DNA of 64,000 nucleotides from an uncultured Bacteroidota bacterium (lineage in GTDB: Bacteria; Bacteroidota; Bacteroidia; 2-12-FULL-35-15). Positions within the stretch are counted from its first letter, which is position 1, and every line of letters begins with the position of its first letter. The stretch spans positions 186,001 to 250,000 of the forward strand of contig CAINDA010000045.1 of NCBI GenBank assembly GCA_903847205.1, given 5' to 3'. Under the pieces are notes generated by a model that saw only the letters and a program-made list of their open reading frames with translations, did no database searches and was not told the DNA's origin. Below are positions 45,589-54,962 of this stretch, in pieces. A program made the translations under genes and the position numbers.

Positions 45589-46989
45589 CTAAGTTAAGGA
45601 AGCAGGCTTTCGAATGGGACTATTACCTTTAATCGCAAGGAAATATATAAAAATAAAAACAGGAAACAGCTGGAAAAATAACCTGTGAATAGAGGTTGAG
45701 AGATGAAATACTAAATCTAAAGGCGTTATAATGTAAATAAAGAAAAAGCCTATTAACATTAACAGGAACAAAGTGAAATTAGAAATTAAACTATACTTGT
45801 TTCCCTTAATGCTGATACCTTTATATAAAATCCCAAAAAGAAATAACCACCAGGGATTTAATACCCATTTTCCAAAAGTGCTGAATTGTTCCATATACCA
45901 TTTGCTTACGGTTGCATATCTCGAAAAATCGGCGAGTTTAATAAATGTCTGTGCACCCTGTGCATTCACTAAATCGTTTGGGGGAGCAATTTTTATTTTA
46001 TAATACGCAATCAACAGCAAAATCGGGAGCATCCCCAAAAACAAATATTTAAATTCAGTCAGCAGCTCACGGTAATTTTTGAAAAACAACAGTGTCAACT
46101 GGGAAGAAAATAAGCACACAATAAAAAGAAGTCCCTCATTTTTACTCCATGCAGACAGCCCTGCAGTGATGCCTGCGGCAATTAATAATTGCGGTTTTAT
46201 TGAAGCCTCCCTGCGTGCAAAAGTCAACAGTATAATTGTTGCCAGGTAGAAAAATCCTACTGTATTATCAGCATACTGCGAGTCACCCATTGTCATATAA
46301 AATGGGGTACAGAGCAGTATTAAGCCCGCAATAAATCCTTTAGTTTTATTTGTAAAAATGCTTACCGAAGATGCCAGAAGTCCAATGGTGCAAAAAGTAA
46401 ATATGTAACATACAACTATTGGAATCCATACACTTTCGTTTTTAATATATAACCAGCAGCGTGCAACATAGCCCGTTTGAAGCAAAGGGTAATCAGGATG
46501 GAAATCATCAGAACCCATTTGATGAAGAACATGAGGCCAGTAATTTGGAGCACGGCTTATAATCTTTGCCTTTAGATTCCAATAATTCCAAGCATCCCAT
46601 AAACCATGCGGTTCCTTGATGCTGTCGAAATAAAAAATGCCGGAATCCATCAGCCAGGCATAAAAATAAATTACAGTTAATAAAAGTAAGATGGGGCTTA
46701 GAAGTAATTTGTCAAGGTTAAACCATTCAAATTGGTCAATTAATTTTTTTGTGTCTTTTACTTTGAAAACCAGGAAAATAATCAAAGCAATTTCAATCAA
46801 ACTTATTAAGAAAAAAGAAAGCCCAAATAAAGTTAAAGAAATAAAAATGACGGATGAAATTCCCATTCCTATTGGTAAAGAAAGGTTAAGAAGGAAACGG
46901 AAATTGAGATTCTTTTTTTCTTTAAAAAAGATAAGGCAGGATAAAAGACCGAGCAGGAGGGACGTAAATATTGAGAAGAAAAACATCAT
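45589..46989 (-). CDS. GT-C membrane glycosyltransferase-like protein (WDAW type, copy B)
   Basis: A 466-residue paralogue of the protein at 34549: PHGLWDAWNYWNL (about 128-140, with Asp132), GDSQYADNTVGFFYLATIILLTFAR-type helix region, AWSKNEGLLFIVCLF, and KNYRELLTEFKYLFLG. It is shorter by 16 residues near residue 85, where copy A has a polar loop. It overlaps the small gene upstream by 4 bp exactly as in copy A. Role inferred as a lipid-donor-dependent transferase. Confidence 0.7.
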   Translation of the reverse strand: MMFFFSIFTSLLLGLLSCLIFFKEKKNLNFRFLLNLSLPIGMGISSVIFISLTLFGLSFFLISLIEIALIIFLVFKVKDTKKLIDQFEWFNLDKLLLSPILLLLTVIYFYAWLMDSGIFYFDSIKEPHGLWDAWNYWNLKAKIISRAPNYWPHVLHQMGSDDFHPDYPLLQTGYVARCWLYIKNESVWIPIVVCYIFTFCTIGLLASSVSIFTNKTKGFIAGLILLCTPFYMTMGDSQYADNTVGFFYLATIILLTFARREASIKPQLLIAAGITAGLSAWSKNEGLLFIVCLFSSQLTLLFFKNYRELLTEFKYLFLGMLPILLLIAYYKIKIAPPNDLVNAQGAQTFIKLADFSRYATVSKWYMEQFSTFGKWVLNPWWLFLFGILYKGISIKGNKYSLISNFTLFLLMLIGFFFIYIITPLDLVFHLSTSIHRLFFQLFPVFIFIYFLAIKGNSPIRKPASLT

Positions 46990-47438
46990 TTTGCAAGTAC
47001 AATTAAGCCGTTATTAAAATCTTTTACAATGTGCCAGCCGTTATTCAAATGATAATTGGAGGCTGGATCAAATTTTTTAGAGTTGTAAAGATTATAAATA
47101 ATAGTATCTCTTACAGCATTATTTCTTAAAATTAAATTAGGCGATAAAAAATACTGTGTGAGAAAGTAATGTGTGCATCCTGTCGCGAAATCTTCGTTCG
47201 GCTCGCCAATATAAGTCATGGTGACTGGTTTTGTAAACAAGTTTTTTATTTCTTCATAGCGGTTTCCGTATTGACTGATAAAATCATTCCCGTAGTCTTG
47301 TTCTGTAACCTTTAAAGGGCTTTCAAATTTATCTTCGTATTTAATAAATGTAATATAAAGCTGCCAGACGAAAAAGCACAGCAAAGCAGACAAAAGCAAT
47401 ATGTTGATTATCTTTATGAGTTCGGCTTTTTGTTTCAT
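46986..47438 (-). CDS. Small single-pass protein coupled to the GT-C gene (copy B)
   Basis: A 150-residue paralogue of the protein at 35994, with one N-terminal helix (about 8-27) and YGNRYEEIKNLFTKP, TYIGEP, LTQYFLSPNLILRNN and NGWHIVKDFNNGLIVL. It is 20 residues shorter, lacking a segment around NGAAGITPSP of copy A. Overlap with the WDAW-type gene is conserved. No recognised domain. Confidence 0.65.
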   Translation of the reverse strand: MKQKAELIKIINILLLSALLCFFVWQLYITFIKYEDKFESPLKVTEQDYGNDFISQYGNRYEEIKNLFTKPVTMTYIGEPNEDFATGCTHYFLTQYFLSPNLILRNNAVRDTIIYNLYNSKKFDPASNYHLNNGWHIVKDFNNGLIVLAK

Positions 47439-47460
47439 CTGATGGATAAATATTAATTCA

Positions 47461-49011
47461 TTAAAAATTTCGATATAAAAACCACCATTGATCGAAATAA
47501 ACTAAGTTGTCGTCCCCTGTATCGCTCTTTTGAGTTGTAAATTGGTAGCGGGCATTATGGGTTCCCCTTATGTCACGTCCTGCTCGGTAAATTTTGTAAT
47601 GAATGGGGTATCCTTTGCTAGTTACCAGCGGGAAATTAACAAAGTAATTTGGATTTGCATGTTTAATGAATAAAATAGGCATTGAAACTACAACATTCTG
47701 GTTATCCGTGATAAGGTCTTTAATTTTTGGGTAACTAGCTTCTCTTGAAGCTCTTTCTGATGAGGGAGCATTAAGAGCTATGAAACGTTCATTACGCGCC
47801 TTCGTTGCTTCAACCACACCTGGAAAAAGCAATAATTGAACCGCGATCACTGGATAAAAAATAAAGGAATTAAAATTGCCAATTAGTGAAAAAGCCAATA
47901 AAGGATTGAGTACCGCCAGAGCTCGTTCATCATATTCTCCAATGACGAAATAAAATGTTAAGCAGGCAATAAGGTAAGTCCATCCAATCAAAGTACATGC
48001 TATTGTAAATTTATTGCGTTTGGCAAATGCATACCATGCTGAGATTATCAATAACGCCAGCAGCAAATAACGCATACAGGTGGTTGCAATGTTTTCTGAT
48101 GGAGTTAAAAACAGCTGCAGATTTTGAACAAATCTTTGATAAATAAGGCTGATGGAATTTAAAATTGAAAATTTTTCAGCTCTTATAAGATGATCAGCTA
48201 ACAGATCATTATAAGGGTATGGAGCCATAATATACCGGCTGATAAATATTCCGAAAAGCAATAGGACCAATGCGATTGCCGACCATTTTGCAAAACTTTT
48301 AAGATCATAAGCCAGCGGCAGCAATCCAAGCCCCCAAATAAACCATCCGTACCTGAAGGTAATTGCAAGTATAATAATTACTAAATAAGAAGTCCTTGCC
48401 TGCTCTCTTGAAGGGGCAGGGAACCAGCTTGAAAGTAATGCCGCATAAGGTCTTTGGGGCCGCGCCGCATCTTTTTTCTTAGGAGGCGGGGGATTTTGGA
48501 ACATCAGGTATAGATATCTTAATGCGAGTATAGCAAACAAAAATTGAATTGTTTCCTGCATGTACGAAAATGTAAAAGAAAATAAAACGTAATGAGTAGC
48601 AGTAATCAGTGCAATTTTTAAGCGGGTATTAATGCTGAATGGTTTGAATAAAAGGATGAGTGCAAGTACAGCCAGGAAGGTAAGAAAATTGATAAATATT
48701 AAAGGAGGATCCTGTGCATGAAAAAAGAGTTTAGATAACCAGCCGTCCTTCAAAGCATAGCTTATTCCATGAAAACCAAAATCGCCGATGTAAGATGTGT
48801 TGCCGTCTAAACTAACCGGTGTTTGATAAATATTGTGGGCCGCGATAGCCTTTGCTTCAACATAATAAAAAAATTCATCCGTTGTCCAGGGCTGATACTT
48901 TCCTGCTATTTGAGAGTATTGATATGCATAAACCAGCACAATAATGTAGAGCAGAACACTAAGGAATGTAGTTTCAAATTTTTTAAATTTTTGCAAATTT
49001 TCAATAATCAT
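47461..49011 (-). CDS. GT-C-like multi-pass membrane protein with two unusual hydrophilic insertions
   Basis: A 516-residue membrane protein heading the operon 49011-42157. The external loop after helix 1 has Asp45-Glu46 in PWTTDEFFYYVEA. About ten helices follow. Two stretches break the hydrophobic pattern: residues ~173-207 (48391-48495), beginning NPPPPKKKDAARPQ, and residues ~405-427 (47731-47799), with NAPSSERASREAS. Both are polar, richer in G+C than their surroundings, and contain short DNA inverted repeats. It is 22 bp upstream of the small gene. Function beyond probable sugar transfer unknown. Confidence 0.65.
   Translation of the reverse strand: MIIENLQKFKKFETTFLSVLLYIIVLVYAYQYSQIAGKYQPWTTDEFFYYVEAKAIAAHNIYQTPVSLDGNTSYIGDFGFHGISYALKDGWLSKLFFHAQDPPLIFINFLTFLAVLALILLFKPFSINTRLKIALITATHYVLFSFTFSYMQETIQFLFAILALRYLYLMFQNPPPPKKKDAARPQRPYAALLSSWFPAPSREQARTSYLVIIILAITFRYGWFIWGLGLLPLAYDLKSFAKWSAIALVLLLFGIFISRYIMAPYPYNDLLADHLIRAEKFSILNSISLIYQRFVQNLQLFLTPSENIATTCMRYLLLALLIISAWYAFAKRNKFTIACTLIGWTYLIACLTFYFVIGEYDERALAVLNPLLAFSLIGNFNSFIFYPVIAVQLLLFPGVVEATKARNERFIALNAPSSERASREASYPKIKDLITDNQNVVVSMPILFIKHANPNYFVNFPLVTSKGYPIHYKIYRAGRDIRGTHNARYQFTTQKSDTGDDNLVYFDQWWFLYRNF
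47731..47799 (-). other. In-frame hydrophilic insertion 2, possible repeat-derived
   Basis: Encodes NERFIALNAPSSERASREAS in the soluble tail of the 47461 protein. The DNA holds a perfect AGCTTC-TCTT-GAAGCT hairpin and the same TCTCTTGAAG 10-mer as insertion 1. Confidence 0.4.
48391..48495 (-). other. In-frame hydrophilic insertion 1, possible repeat-derived
   Basis: This stretch encodes a proline- and arginine-rich segment between membrane helices. TTGCCTGC and GCAGGGAA (7 of 8 positions paired) flank TCTCTTGAAGGG, and the 10-mer TCTCTTGAAG recurs in insertion 2. It keeps the frame open. Confidence 0.45.
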
Positions 49012-49161
49012 TATCAGGCAACGGGTTTAATATTTTTTTGTATCGTTAAAAAATAAACAAATGCAATTTTAATTTTTTGGAAAAGAGTTTTTAAATAAAA
49101 ACACAATGGAATTTAAAATTGTTTCCAGTTTTAATTCTTCATTGCCTTTCGATTTGTATCC

Positions 49162-50574
49162 CTATTCAAAAAATAATTTTTCAGGAAAATTTTCCGGGAT
49201 GCGGATTTTATTGAAACGTTTAAAATCAACATGTTTCTTCACAATCAGGATGATCTGAATAATCATAATAATAAACAAAATAATCACCGGAATTATTCTG
49301 TCTAAACGGATTATTGACAATGAATTGCTGCTGAAACCTCCGTCGCGGACCAGAAAGTAAAAACTCGGCAGACAGAAAAATAATCCTGTATAAAACATTA
49401 TAGGAATATATTTTTTATAAAAAACATTTTTTTCTTTCAGCACCGGCAGAAATGCTATTACCGGTAAGGCCGATGCAAACTGGTATTCCCAAACGGTATT
49501 GTAGCTTAGAAAGAACGAAAGAGAAATTGCCATCACTAAAAGCAATGTGCTTTCTAATCGTATCCTTTTATCTTTAATGAAAGCTATGCCGCAAGATAAC
49601 AGAAGGCTGATATAGATTGGTATTTTATAAATACCTGACGCGGTTGCCCTGCCGACAAGGGTATCCACAAAAACTGGAAGGGAAAAAACATCGATGTGCA
49701 TCAGTTTATAATCCGATTGTGCAATAAGATTGAGCCAGTGGATGCTGTTATCTTTCATATATGCATTCAGGGCAAACTGGTTTTTATAAATATTCATGTT
49801 TTCCTTGATAAAATCAAAATCGAAAGCTATGCCCATCAGCTTGCTAAGTCCGATTCCTTCGGGGTTCAACTGGGGTACAACAATAAAGAGGACGGAAACA
49901 AAACCATAAATTAAAATACTTTTAATAGTTGTTCTGCGTGTTTCCTTAGTAAACAAAAGCAGTGGCAGCATCAGCAGCACTATGGGTTTGCTGAAGAAAG
50001 ATATCAGCAGCCCGATAAATAATTTATTTTTTGCTGCTTTTTCGCCGGCCTCATTTTCTGAATATGTTAATTCAAAAAGGGATATTAAAATCAATGTAAG
50101 GGCCAATACCAAGGGTGCATGCATATTGCCTACATAAAGCATCCAATAAGTGGGGAATGCACATAGAAGTATAAAATATGAAATCTGCTTTTTTAAAGTG
50201 TCGCTGGTTAGTTTTGAAATTAAATAACCGCAGTATCCCATTATTGCAAATGAAAAAAGTGCGAATAACCAATAGCTTGTCCACGGATCGAAAAACGAAA
50301 ACCAGGAAGCAACTGCCAGGCTGAATGCCGGGTGGGCAAGATACCACGTTGAGTGAGGTCCGTATGGCGTGCCGCCCCAGGTGTCAAATATACTGCGCCC
50401 TTCCAGAAGGTTTAAAAAAGATTTTGGCACAGCAAAATAATCAATGCCCTGCACATTGGCGTGTTCGGCATCATAGAAAAACATATTCAGCCATCCGAAA
50501 TGTAAGGAAAGCAGCATTATTGCAGCTATTGCAATGGTTGCGAAAGGTAAATAACGGACTAAACTTTGTTTCAT
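49162..50574 (-). CDS. GT-C-like multi-pass membrane glycosyltransferase, possibly GT87-like
   Basis: A 470-residue membrane protein with about ten helices. The first external loop has acidic and aromatic positions (MFFYDAEHANVQGIDYFA) and FDTWGGTPYGPHSTWYLAHP, similar in style to GT87 mannosyl/arabinosyl-type proteins that have a PYGP-like loop. It ends with a soluble tail (ENFPEKLFFE). It is divergent from tatC with only 84 bp between starts. Family placement is tentative. Confidence 0.6.
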   Translation of the reverse strand: MKQSLVRYLPFATIAIAAIMLLSLHFGWLNMFFYDAEHANVQGIDYFAVPKSFLNLLEGRSIFDTWGGTPYGPHSTWYLAHPAFSLAVASWFSFFDPWTSYWLFALFSFAIMGYCGYLISKLTSDTLKKQISYFILLCAFPTYWMLYVGNMHAPLVLALTLILISLFELTYSENEAGEKAAKNKLFIGLLISFFSKPIVLLMLPLLLFTKETRRTTIKSILIYGFVSVLFIVVPQLNPEGIGLSKLMGIAFDFDFIKENMNIYKNQFALNAYMKDNSIHWLNLIAQSDYKLMHIDVFSLPVFVDTLVGRATASGIYKIPIYISLLLSCGIAFIKDKRIRLESTLLLVMAISLSFFLSYNTVWEYQFASALPVIAFLPVLKEKNVFYKKYIPIMFYTGLFFCLPSFYFLVRDGGFSSNSLSIIRLDRIIPVIILFIIMIIQIILIVKKHVDFKRFNKIRIPENFPEKLFFE

Positions 50575-50581
50575 AAAGTTT

Positions 50582-50589
50582 CAAAAATA
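50582..50589 (-). promoter_or_regulatory. -7 element for the 49162-50574 gene
   Basis: Minus-strand TATTTTTG ends only 7 nt before the ATG, predicting an almost leaderless mRNA. No good TTTG at the -33 position. Confidence 0.45.
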
Positions 50590-50639
50590 AGAAATTTTTC
50601 TTTGCATCGAAGTGTTAATCGATGTGACTTAAATTCTGT

Positions 50640-50647
50640 TAACTTTG
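50640..50647 (+). promoter_or_regulatory. -7 element for tatC
   Basis: TAACTTTG fits TAnnTTTG and ends 11 nt before the tatC ATG, again predicting a very short leader. The -33 TTTG is absent at the usual spacing. Confidence 0.5.
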
Positions 50648-50658
50648 CACCCTGATCT

Positions 50659-51495
50659 ATGGCATTATTCGGACTTTTAAATAAATCAAAAAACAGTGCA
50701 GGTGAAATGTCCTTTTGGGGTCATATCGAAGCTTTGAGAGGACATCTCTTTCGCTCAAGCATTGTTGTGTTAGTGCTGGCTGTTGTATTATTCTGTTACC
50801 CCGAATTTTTATTCGATACCATTATTTTTGGTCCGCTGAAAAGCGATTTCATTACCTATCAGGGATTTTGTAAACTTTCTCACATGCTTAATATGGGTGA
50901 TCAGCTCTGCTTTGGGCATTATACATTTAAGCTTCAAAGTCTTGGATTAGCCGATCAGTTTACATCACAGATGTGGATTGCATTTTTGGGCGGATTAATT
51001 TTGGGAGCGCCCTACATCTTATGGGAGATATGGCGTTTTATAAAACCGGCGCTTAAGGAGAGAGAAAAATCAGCCTCTGTCGGATTTATTATTTCAGCAA
51101 CAGTTCTGTTTTTGTCAGGCGTTTTCTTCGCCTACTTTATTATTGTACCGCTGTCAATTAATTTCTTAGGAAATTACCAGGTAAGTAAACTTGTTGAAAA
51201 CAATTTTACAATGGATTCATACATATCCACGCTCACTACCCTTACAATAGCTGCGGGCGCAGTATTTGAGCTTCCTGTATTAGTTTATTTTTTAACAAAA
51301 TTCGGGATTGTTACTCCTGAGTTTATGCGCAAATACCGCAAACATGCCATAGTTATAATTTTAATTGCTGCCGGTATTATTACGCCGTCTCCCGATGTAA
51401 CTTCACAGATGCTGGTGGCTTTTCCCTTGTATTTCTTGTACGAAGCAAGTATATTTGTTTCTAAGTATGTTGTGAAGAAAAAGGCTAATAGTTAA
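50659..51495 (+). CDS. tatC: Sec-independent protein translocase subunit TatC
   Basis: Core receptor of the twin-arginine pathway that binds the RR signal. The 278 residues have the conserved start MSFWGHIEALRGHLFRS (about 15-31), six helices, LPVLVYFLTKFGIVTPEFMRKYRKH, and IITPSPDVTSQMLVAFPLYFLYE. Length is normal for the phylum. TatA is not in the window. In many Bacteroidota tatC follows kdsD directly; here it is 48 kb away. Confidence 0.95.
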   Translation: MALFGLLNKSKNSAGEMSFWGHIEALRGHLFRSSIVVLVLAVVLFCYPEFLFDTIIFGPLKSDFITYQGFCKLSHMLNMGDQLCFGHYTFKLQSLGLADQFTSQMWIAFLGGLILGAPYILWEIWRFIKPALKEREKSASVGFIISATVLFLSGVFFAYFIIVPLSINFLGNYQVSKLVENNFTMDSYISTLTTLTIAAGAVFELPVLVYFLTKFGIVTPEFMRKYRKHAIVIILIAAGIITPSPDVTSQMLVAFPLYFLYEASIFVSKYVVKKKANS

Positions 51496-51636
51496 TGAGG
51501 CATAATGTTTTATAATCAGCTTCAGCTTTCAAAATTGTTTAATTTTCAAATTTCCAGGTCTGCAGATAAAAAGGTCCGCTGATTTTGAAAACGCATCAAA
51601 TTGAAAATTATAATTTAAAATAATCAACGAAATATT

Positions 51637-54135
51637 TTGCAGAAAAAATTAAAATATAACATACTTCATATAATCATTTACGCCGTTGTATTTGCGTTTG
51701 CATCTTCTAATTCAGGATTTGCCCAGACAACTAAAGTGAGCGGTAAAATAGTTGATGCCTTAACACGCGAACCTTTACCCTTTGTTAATGTCCTTTTAAA
51801 AGGAACGCGGTCAGGCGGTACCAGTGATGTGGAAGGGCAGTATAGTGTTGTATCTACTGAAAAATGTGATTCGATAATTGTTTCTTATATCGGTTACAAT
51901 CGTTTGGCAAGGGCCGTTAAATATGGGGCTGCGCAGGAATTAAATTTAGCTCTTTCGCAGGGTGTAAACTTGCAGGAAGTAGAAGTGCATCCCGGGGAAA
52001 ATCCCGCTCACCGCATACTGCGCAAGATTATTGCTCACAAAGATAAAAATGACAGGAAGAACCTAAATGCCTATGAATACCAGGTTTACAACAAGGTAGA
52101 GTTTGATCTCAATAACCTGAGCAAAGACTTTGAAAACAGCAAATTGCTGCAGCCGTTTTCTTTTATTTTTGACAATATCGACAGCTCCAATGCCAAGGAA
52201 AAACCCTATCTGCCGGTTTTTATGACCGAGGCCCTGTCGGATTATTATTACATTAAAAATCCGAAAACAAGCAATGAAATTGTAAAAGCAAGCAAGGTTG
52301 CAGGAGTGCAGAACGCAAGTGTATCGCAGTTTATGGGTGATATGTACCAAAATGTAAATATTTACGATAATACTATTCTGGTGTTTGGTAAAATTTTTAT
52401 CAGTCCTATATCTGATAATGCCTTACTCTTTTACAAATATTATTTAATTGACAGTATGGTGGTTGACGGACATAAATGCTATCAGCTGCAATTTAAACCC
52501 CGCCGCCGGCAGGAGCTTACATTCTCCGGTAATCTCTGGGCTGCTGATACTACGTTTGGCATCAAACGCCTTGAGATGAGTATTGCCGATGATGCCAACA
52601 TAAATTTTATCAATACAACCAATGTAGTGCAGGAATATACATTTGTTGACAGCGCATGGATGATGAAGAAGGAGCGCTTAGTGATAGATTTTAATCCCTT
52701 CCCGATAAAGGAAAAGAAAAAAACATTGATGGGTATTTACGGGCGCAAAACCGCATCATACGGCAATTTTAAGATTAATAAACCTCACGATGATCAGTTT
52801 TATTCGCGTACAGAAAATTTAAAAGTAGCACCCGATGCATTTAAAAAACCGGAATCATTCTGGGAAAAAAACCGTCTGGATACATTGTCGAAAAACGAAA
52901 AGCAGATTTATCACATGGTTGATACACTGCAGTCGCTGCCGATTTATAAGTCCTGGTCTGATGTAATTCAATTATTGGTACGAGGTTATATTACAAGAGG
53001 TAATTTTGAGTACGGCCCCTATTTCAGTATATACAGTTTTAATGAAATTGAAGGCAATAGGTTTCGTTTTGGAGGCCGTACAAGCGATAAATTCAGCAAG
53101 TGGTATGAGTTAAGCGGTTACGCTGCTTACGGCACGCGTGATGAAAAATTTAAATACAGTTTCGGCATCCGTTCTTTCATAAATAGAAATCCCCGGACAA
53201 TAGTAGGGATGTATTATAAAAACGATAATGAAATTTTAGGCCAGAGCCAGAATGGCTTTAACGTTGATAATTTTATCGGGGCATTATTTCGGATAACACC
53301 GCTGCGTAATTTAACCAATGTAAAAGAAGTAAATGCATATATTGATAGAGAATGGTTCACGGGTTTCAGTTCTAAATTAAGTTTTTATAACAGGCAGATG
53401 CTGCCTCTCGGGGATTTTCGTTACGAGTATAAAAAAAGTGCAACAAGCAATGCATTTCTCGATCAGATAACCACATCTGAAGTCCGCTTGCTGACAAGGA
53501 TCGCCTATAATGAAAAATATATCGACGGCACATTTTCACGTGTAAGTTTAGGCACGCATTACCCCATAGTGCAGGCTTTATATACTTTAGGAATTAAGAA
53601 TTTTTTTAACAGTAATTACGATTACCAAAAAATGACTTTAAATCTGGATGACCGCATCCGCATAAATCCGATAGGGTATTTTGACTATATTTTGGAATAT
53701 GGGAAAACCTGGGGAAATCTGCCATACCCTTTAATGACAATACACGGAGGCAACGAAACCTATATTTATGATTATTATGCTTTTAACGGCATGAATTATT
53801 ATGAATTTGTAAGTGATGAATATGCTTCAGTATCTTTGACCCATCATTTCGATGGTTTCTTTTTTAATAAGATACCTTTGATGAGAAAATTAAAATGGCG
53901 CGAAGTAGTCGGCGGTAAGGCTTTAATAGGCAGTGTGAATAAAAAAAACAGCGAACTGCTTACGTTTCCTGATCATTTGAGTGCCCTGAATAGAAAGCCG
54001 TATTTTGAAACTTCGGCCGGCATTGAAAATATTTTTAAAGTTTTAAGACTCGATGCCGTTTGGCGTTTATCTTATTTAAATAACCCAGGGGCAGTCCCGT
54101 TTAGTATAAAAGCTTCTTTACAATTTACTTTTTAA
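51637..54135 (+). CDS. DUF5686 outer-membrane protein with CarboxypepD_reg-like domain
   Basis: An 832-residue predicted outer-membrane protein. A signal peptide (residues 1-29, ending SGFAQ) is followed by a carboxypeptidase-regulatory-like domain [21 protein letters not shown] (about 34-115, the usual plug-side domain) and the long DUF5686 region ending in SLQFTF, a beta-barrel-type C-terminus with a final Phe. The start is TTG: it is the only start that keeps the signal peptide. Function unknown; it is often found near lptB in this phylum, and lptB follows after 10 bp. Confidence 0.88.
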   Translation: MQKKLKYNILHIIIYAVVFAFASSNSGFAQTTKVSGKIVDALTREPLPFVNVLLKGTRSGGTSDVEGQYSVVSTEKCDSIIVSYIGYNRLARAVKYGAAQELNLALSQGVNLQEVEVHPGENPAHRILRKIIAHKDKNDRKNLNAYEYQVYNKVEFDLNNLSKDFENSKLLQPFSFIFDNIDSSNAKEKPYLPVFMTEALSDYYYIKNPKTSNEIVKASKVAGVQNASVSQFMGDMYQNVNIYDNTILVFGKIFISPISDNALLFYKYYLIDSMVVDGHKCYQLQFKPRRRQELTFSGNLWAADTTFGIKRLEMSIADDANINFINTTNVVQEYTFVDSAWMMKKERLVIDFNPFPIKEKKKTLMGIYGRKTASYGNFKINKPHDDQFYSRTENLKVAPDAFKKPESFWEKNRLDTLSKNEKQIYHMVDTLQSLPIYKSWSDVIQLLVRGYITRGNFEYGPYFSIYSFNEIEGNRFRFGGRTSDKFSKWYELSGYAAYGTRDEKFKYSFGIRSFINRNPRTIVGMYYKNDNEILGQSQNGFNVDNFIGALFRITPLRNLTNVKEVNAYIDREWFTGFSSKLSFYNRQMLPLGDFRYEYKKSATSNAFLDQITTSEVRLLTRIAYNEKYIDGTFSRVSLGTHYPIVQALYTLGIKNFFNSNYDYQKMTLNLDDRIRINPIGYFDYILEYGKTWGNLPYPLMTIHGGNETYIYDYYAFNGMNYYEFVSDEYASVSLTHHFDGFFFNKIPLMRKLKWREVVGGKALIGSVNKKNSELLTFPDHLSALNRKPYFETSAGIENIFKVLRLDAVWRLSYLNNPGAVPFSIKASLQFTF

Positions 54136-54145
54136 TTTTAACAAC

Positions 54146-54898
54146 ATGATTTTACGTACAGATAATTTAATTAAAAGATATAAAAACCGCACGGTTGCAA
54201 AAGATGTAACTGTTAATGTAAAACAAGGCGAAATTGTAGGTCTGCTGGGGCCGAACGGAGCCGGTAAAACAACTTCGTTTTATATGATAGTGGGCATGAT
54301 AAAACCCAACTCAGGCAAAATTTATTTGGATGATAATGATATAACCAAAGAGCCTATGTATAAACGTGCTCAGCTCGGAATCGGTTATCTGGCACAGGAA
54401 GCATCGGTTTTCAGGAAATTGAGCGTGGAAGATAATATACTTGCAATACTTGAAATGACCAAGCTCAGTAAGCAGGAGCAGGGCGATAAATTAGAGGAGC
54501 TGTTAAATGAATTTCACCTGCAGTACATCCGTAAAAATATGGGCGACCGGTTATCAGGCGGAGAGCGGAGACGTACTGAAATTGCACGCTGCCTGGCAGC
54601 AGATCCTAAATTTGTTTTATTGGACGAACCTTTTGCAGGGGTTGACCCTATTGCAGTTGAGGATATCCAAAGTATTGTGGCAAAGCTGAAACAGCGGAAT
54701 ATTGGCATATTAATTACCGACCACAACGTGCAGGAAACACTGCAGATTACCGACCGCGCCTACCTGCTTTTTGAAGGAAGCATTTTAAAAGCCGGTACAG
54801 CCGAGGAGCTTGCCAATGATGAGCAGGTGAGGAAAGTATATTTAGGTAAAAATTTCGAGCTGCGCGCAAGCAAAAAAGTTGAATCGGAAACGAATTAA
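54146..54898 (+). CDS. lptB: LPS export ABC transporter ATPase LptB
   Basis: Cytoplasmic ATPase that powers LPS extraction by LptFG. The 250 residues show Walker [10 protein letters not shown] (35-43), the Q-loop region [11 protein letters not shown], the signature [16 protein letters not shown], Walker [13 protein letters not shown] and the switch histidine in TDHNV. The LptB-specific start of the family is evident ([16 protein letters not shown]). LPS transport agrees with kdsD and with a role for the region in surface glycans. Confidence 0.94.
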   Translation: MILRTDNLIKRYKNRTVAKDVTVNVKQGEIVGLLGPNGAGKTTSFYMIVGMIKPNSGKIYLDDNDITKEPMYKRAQLGIGYLAQEASVFRKLSVEDNILAILEMTKLSKQEQGDKLEELLNEFHLQYIRKNMGDRLSGGERRRTEIARCLAADPKFVLLDEPFAGVDPIAVEDIQSIVAKLKQRNIGILITDHNVQETLQITDRAYLLFEGSILKAGTAEELANDEQVRKVYLGKNFELRASKKVESETN

Positions 54899-54962
54899 AC
54901 ATTTAGAATAACATTGCTTGAAGTTTACCAAAACCCATTCGATAGTAGTGCAGTGCAGCTTT

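Noticed and set aside
33009-49011. One of the multi-pass proteins as Wzx flippase or Wzy polymerase
   Set aside because: Most carry the early acidic external loop of GT-C enzymes; no MATE-like 12-helix protein without it was recognised.
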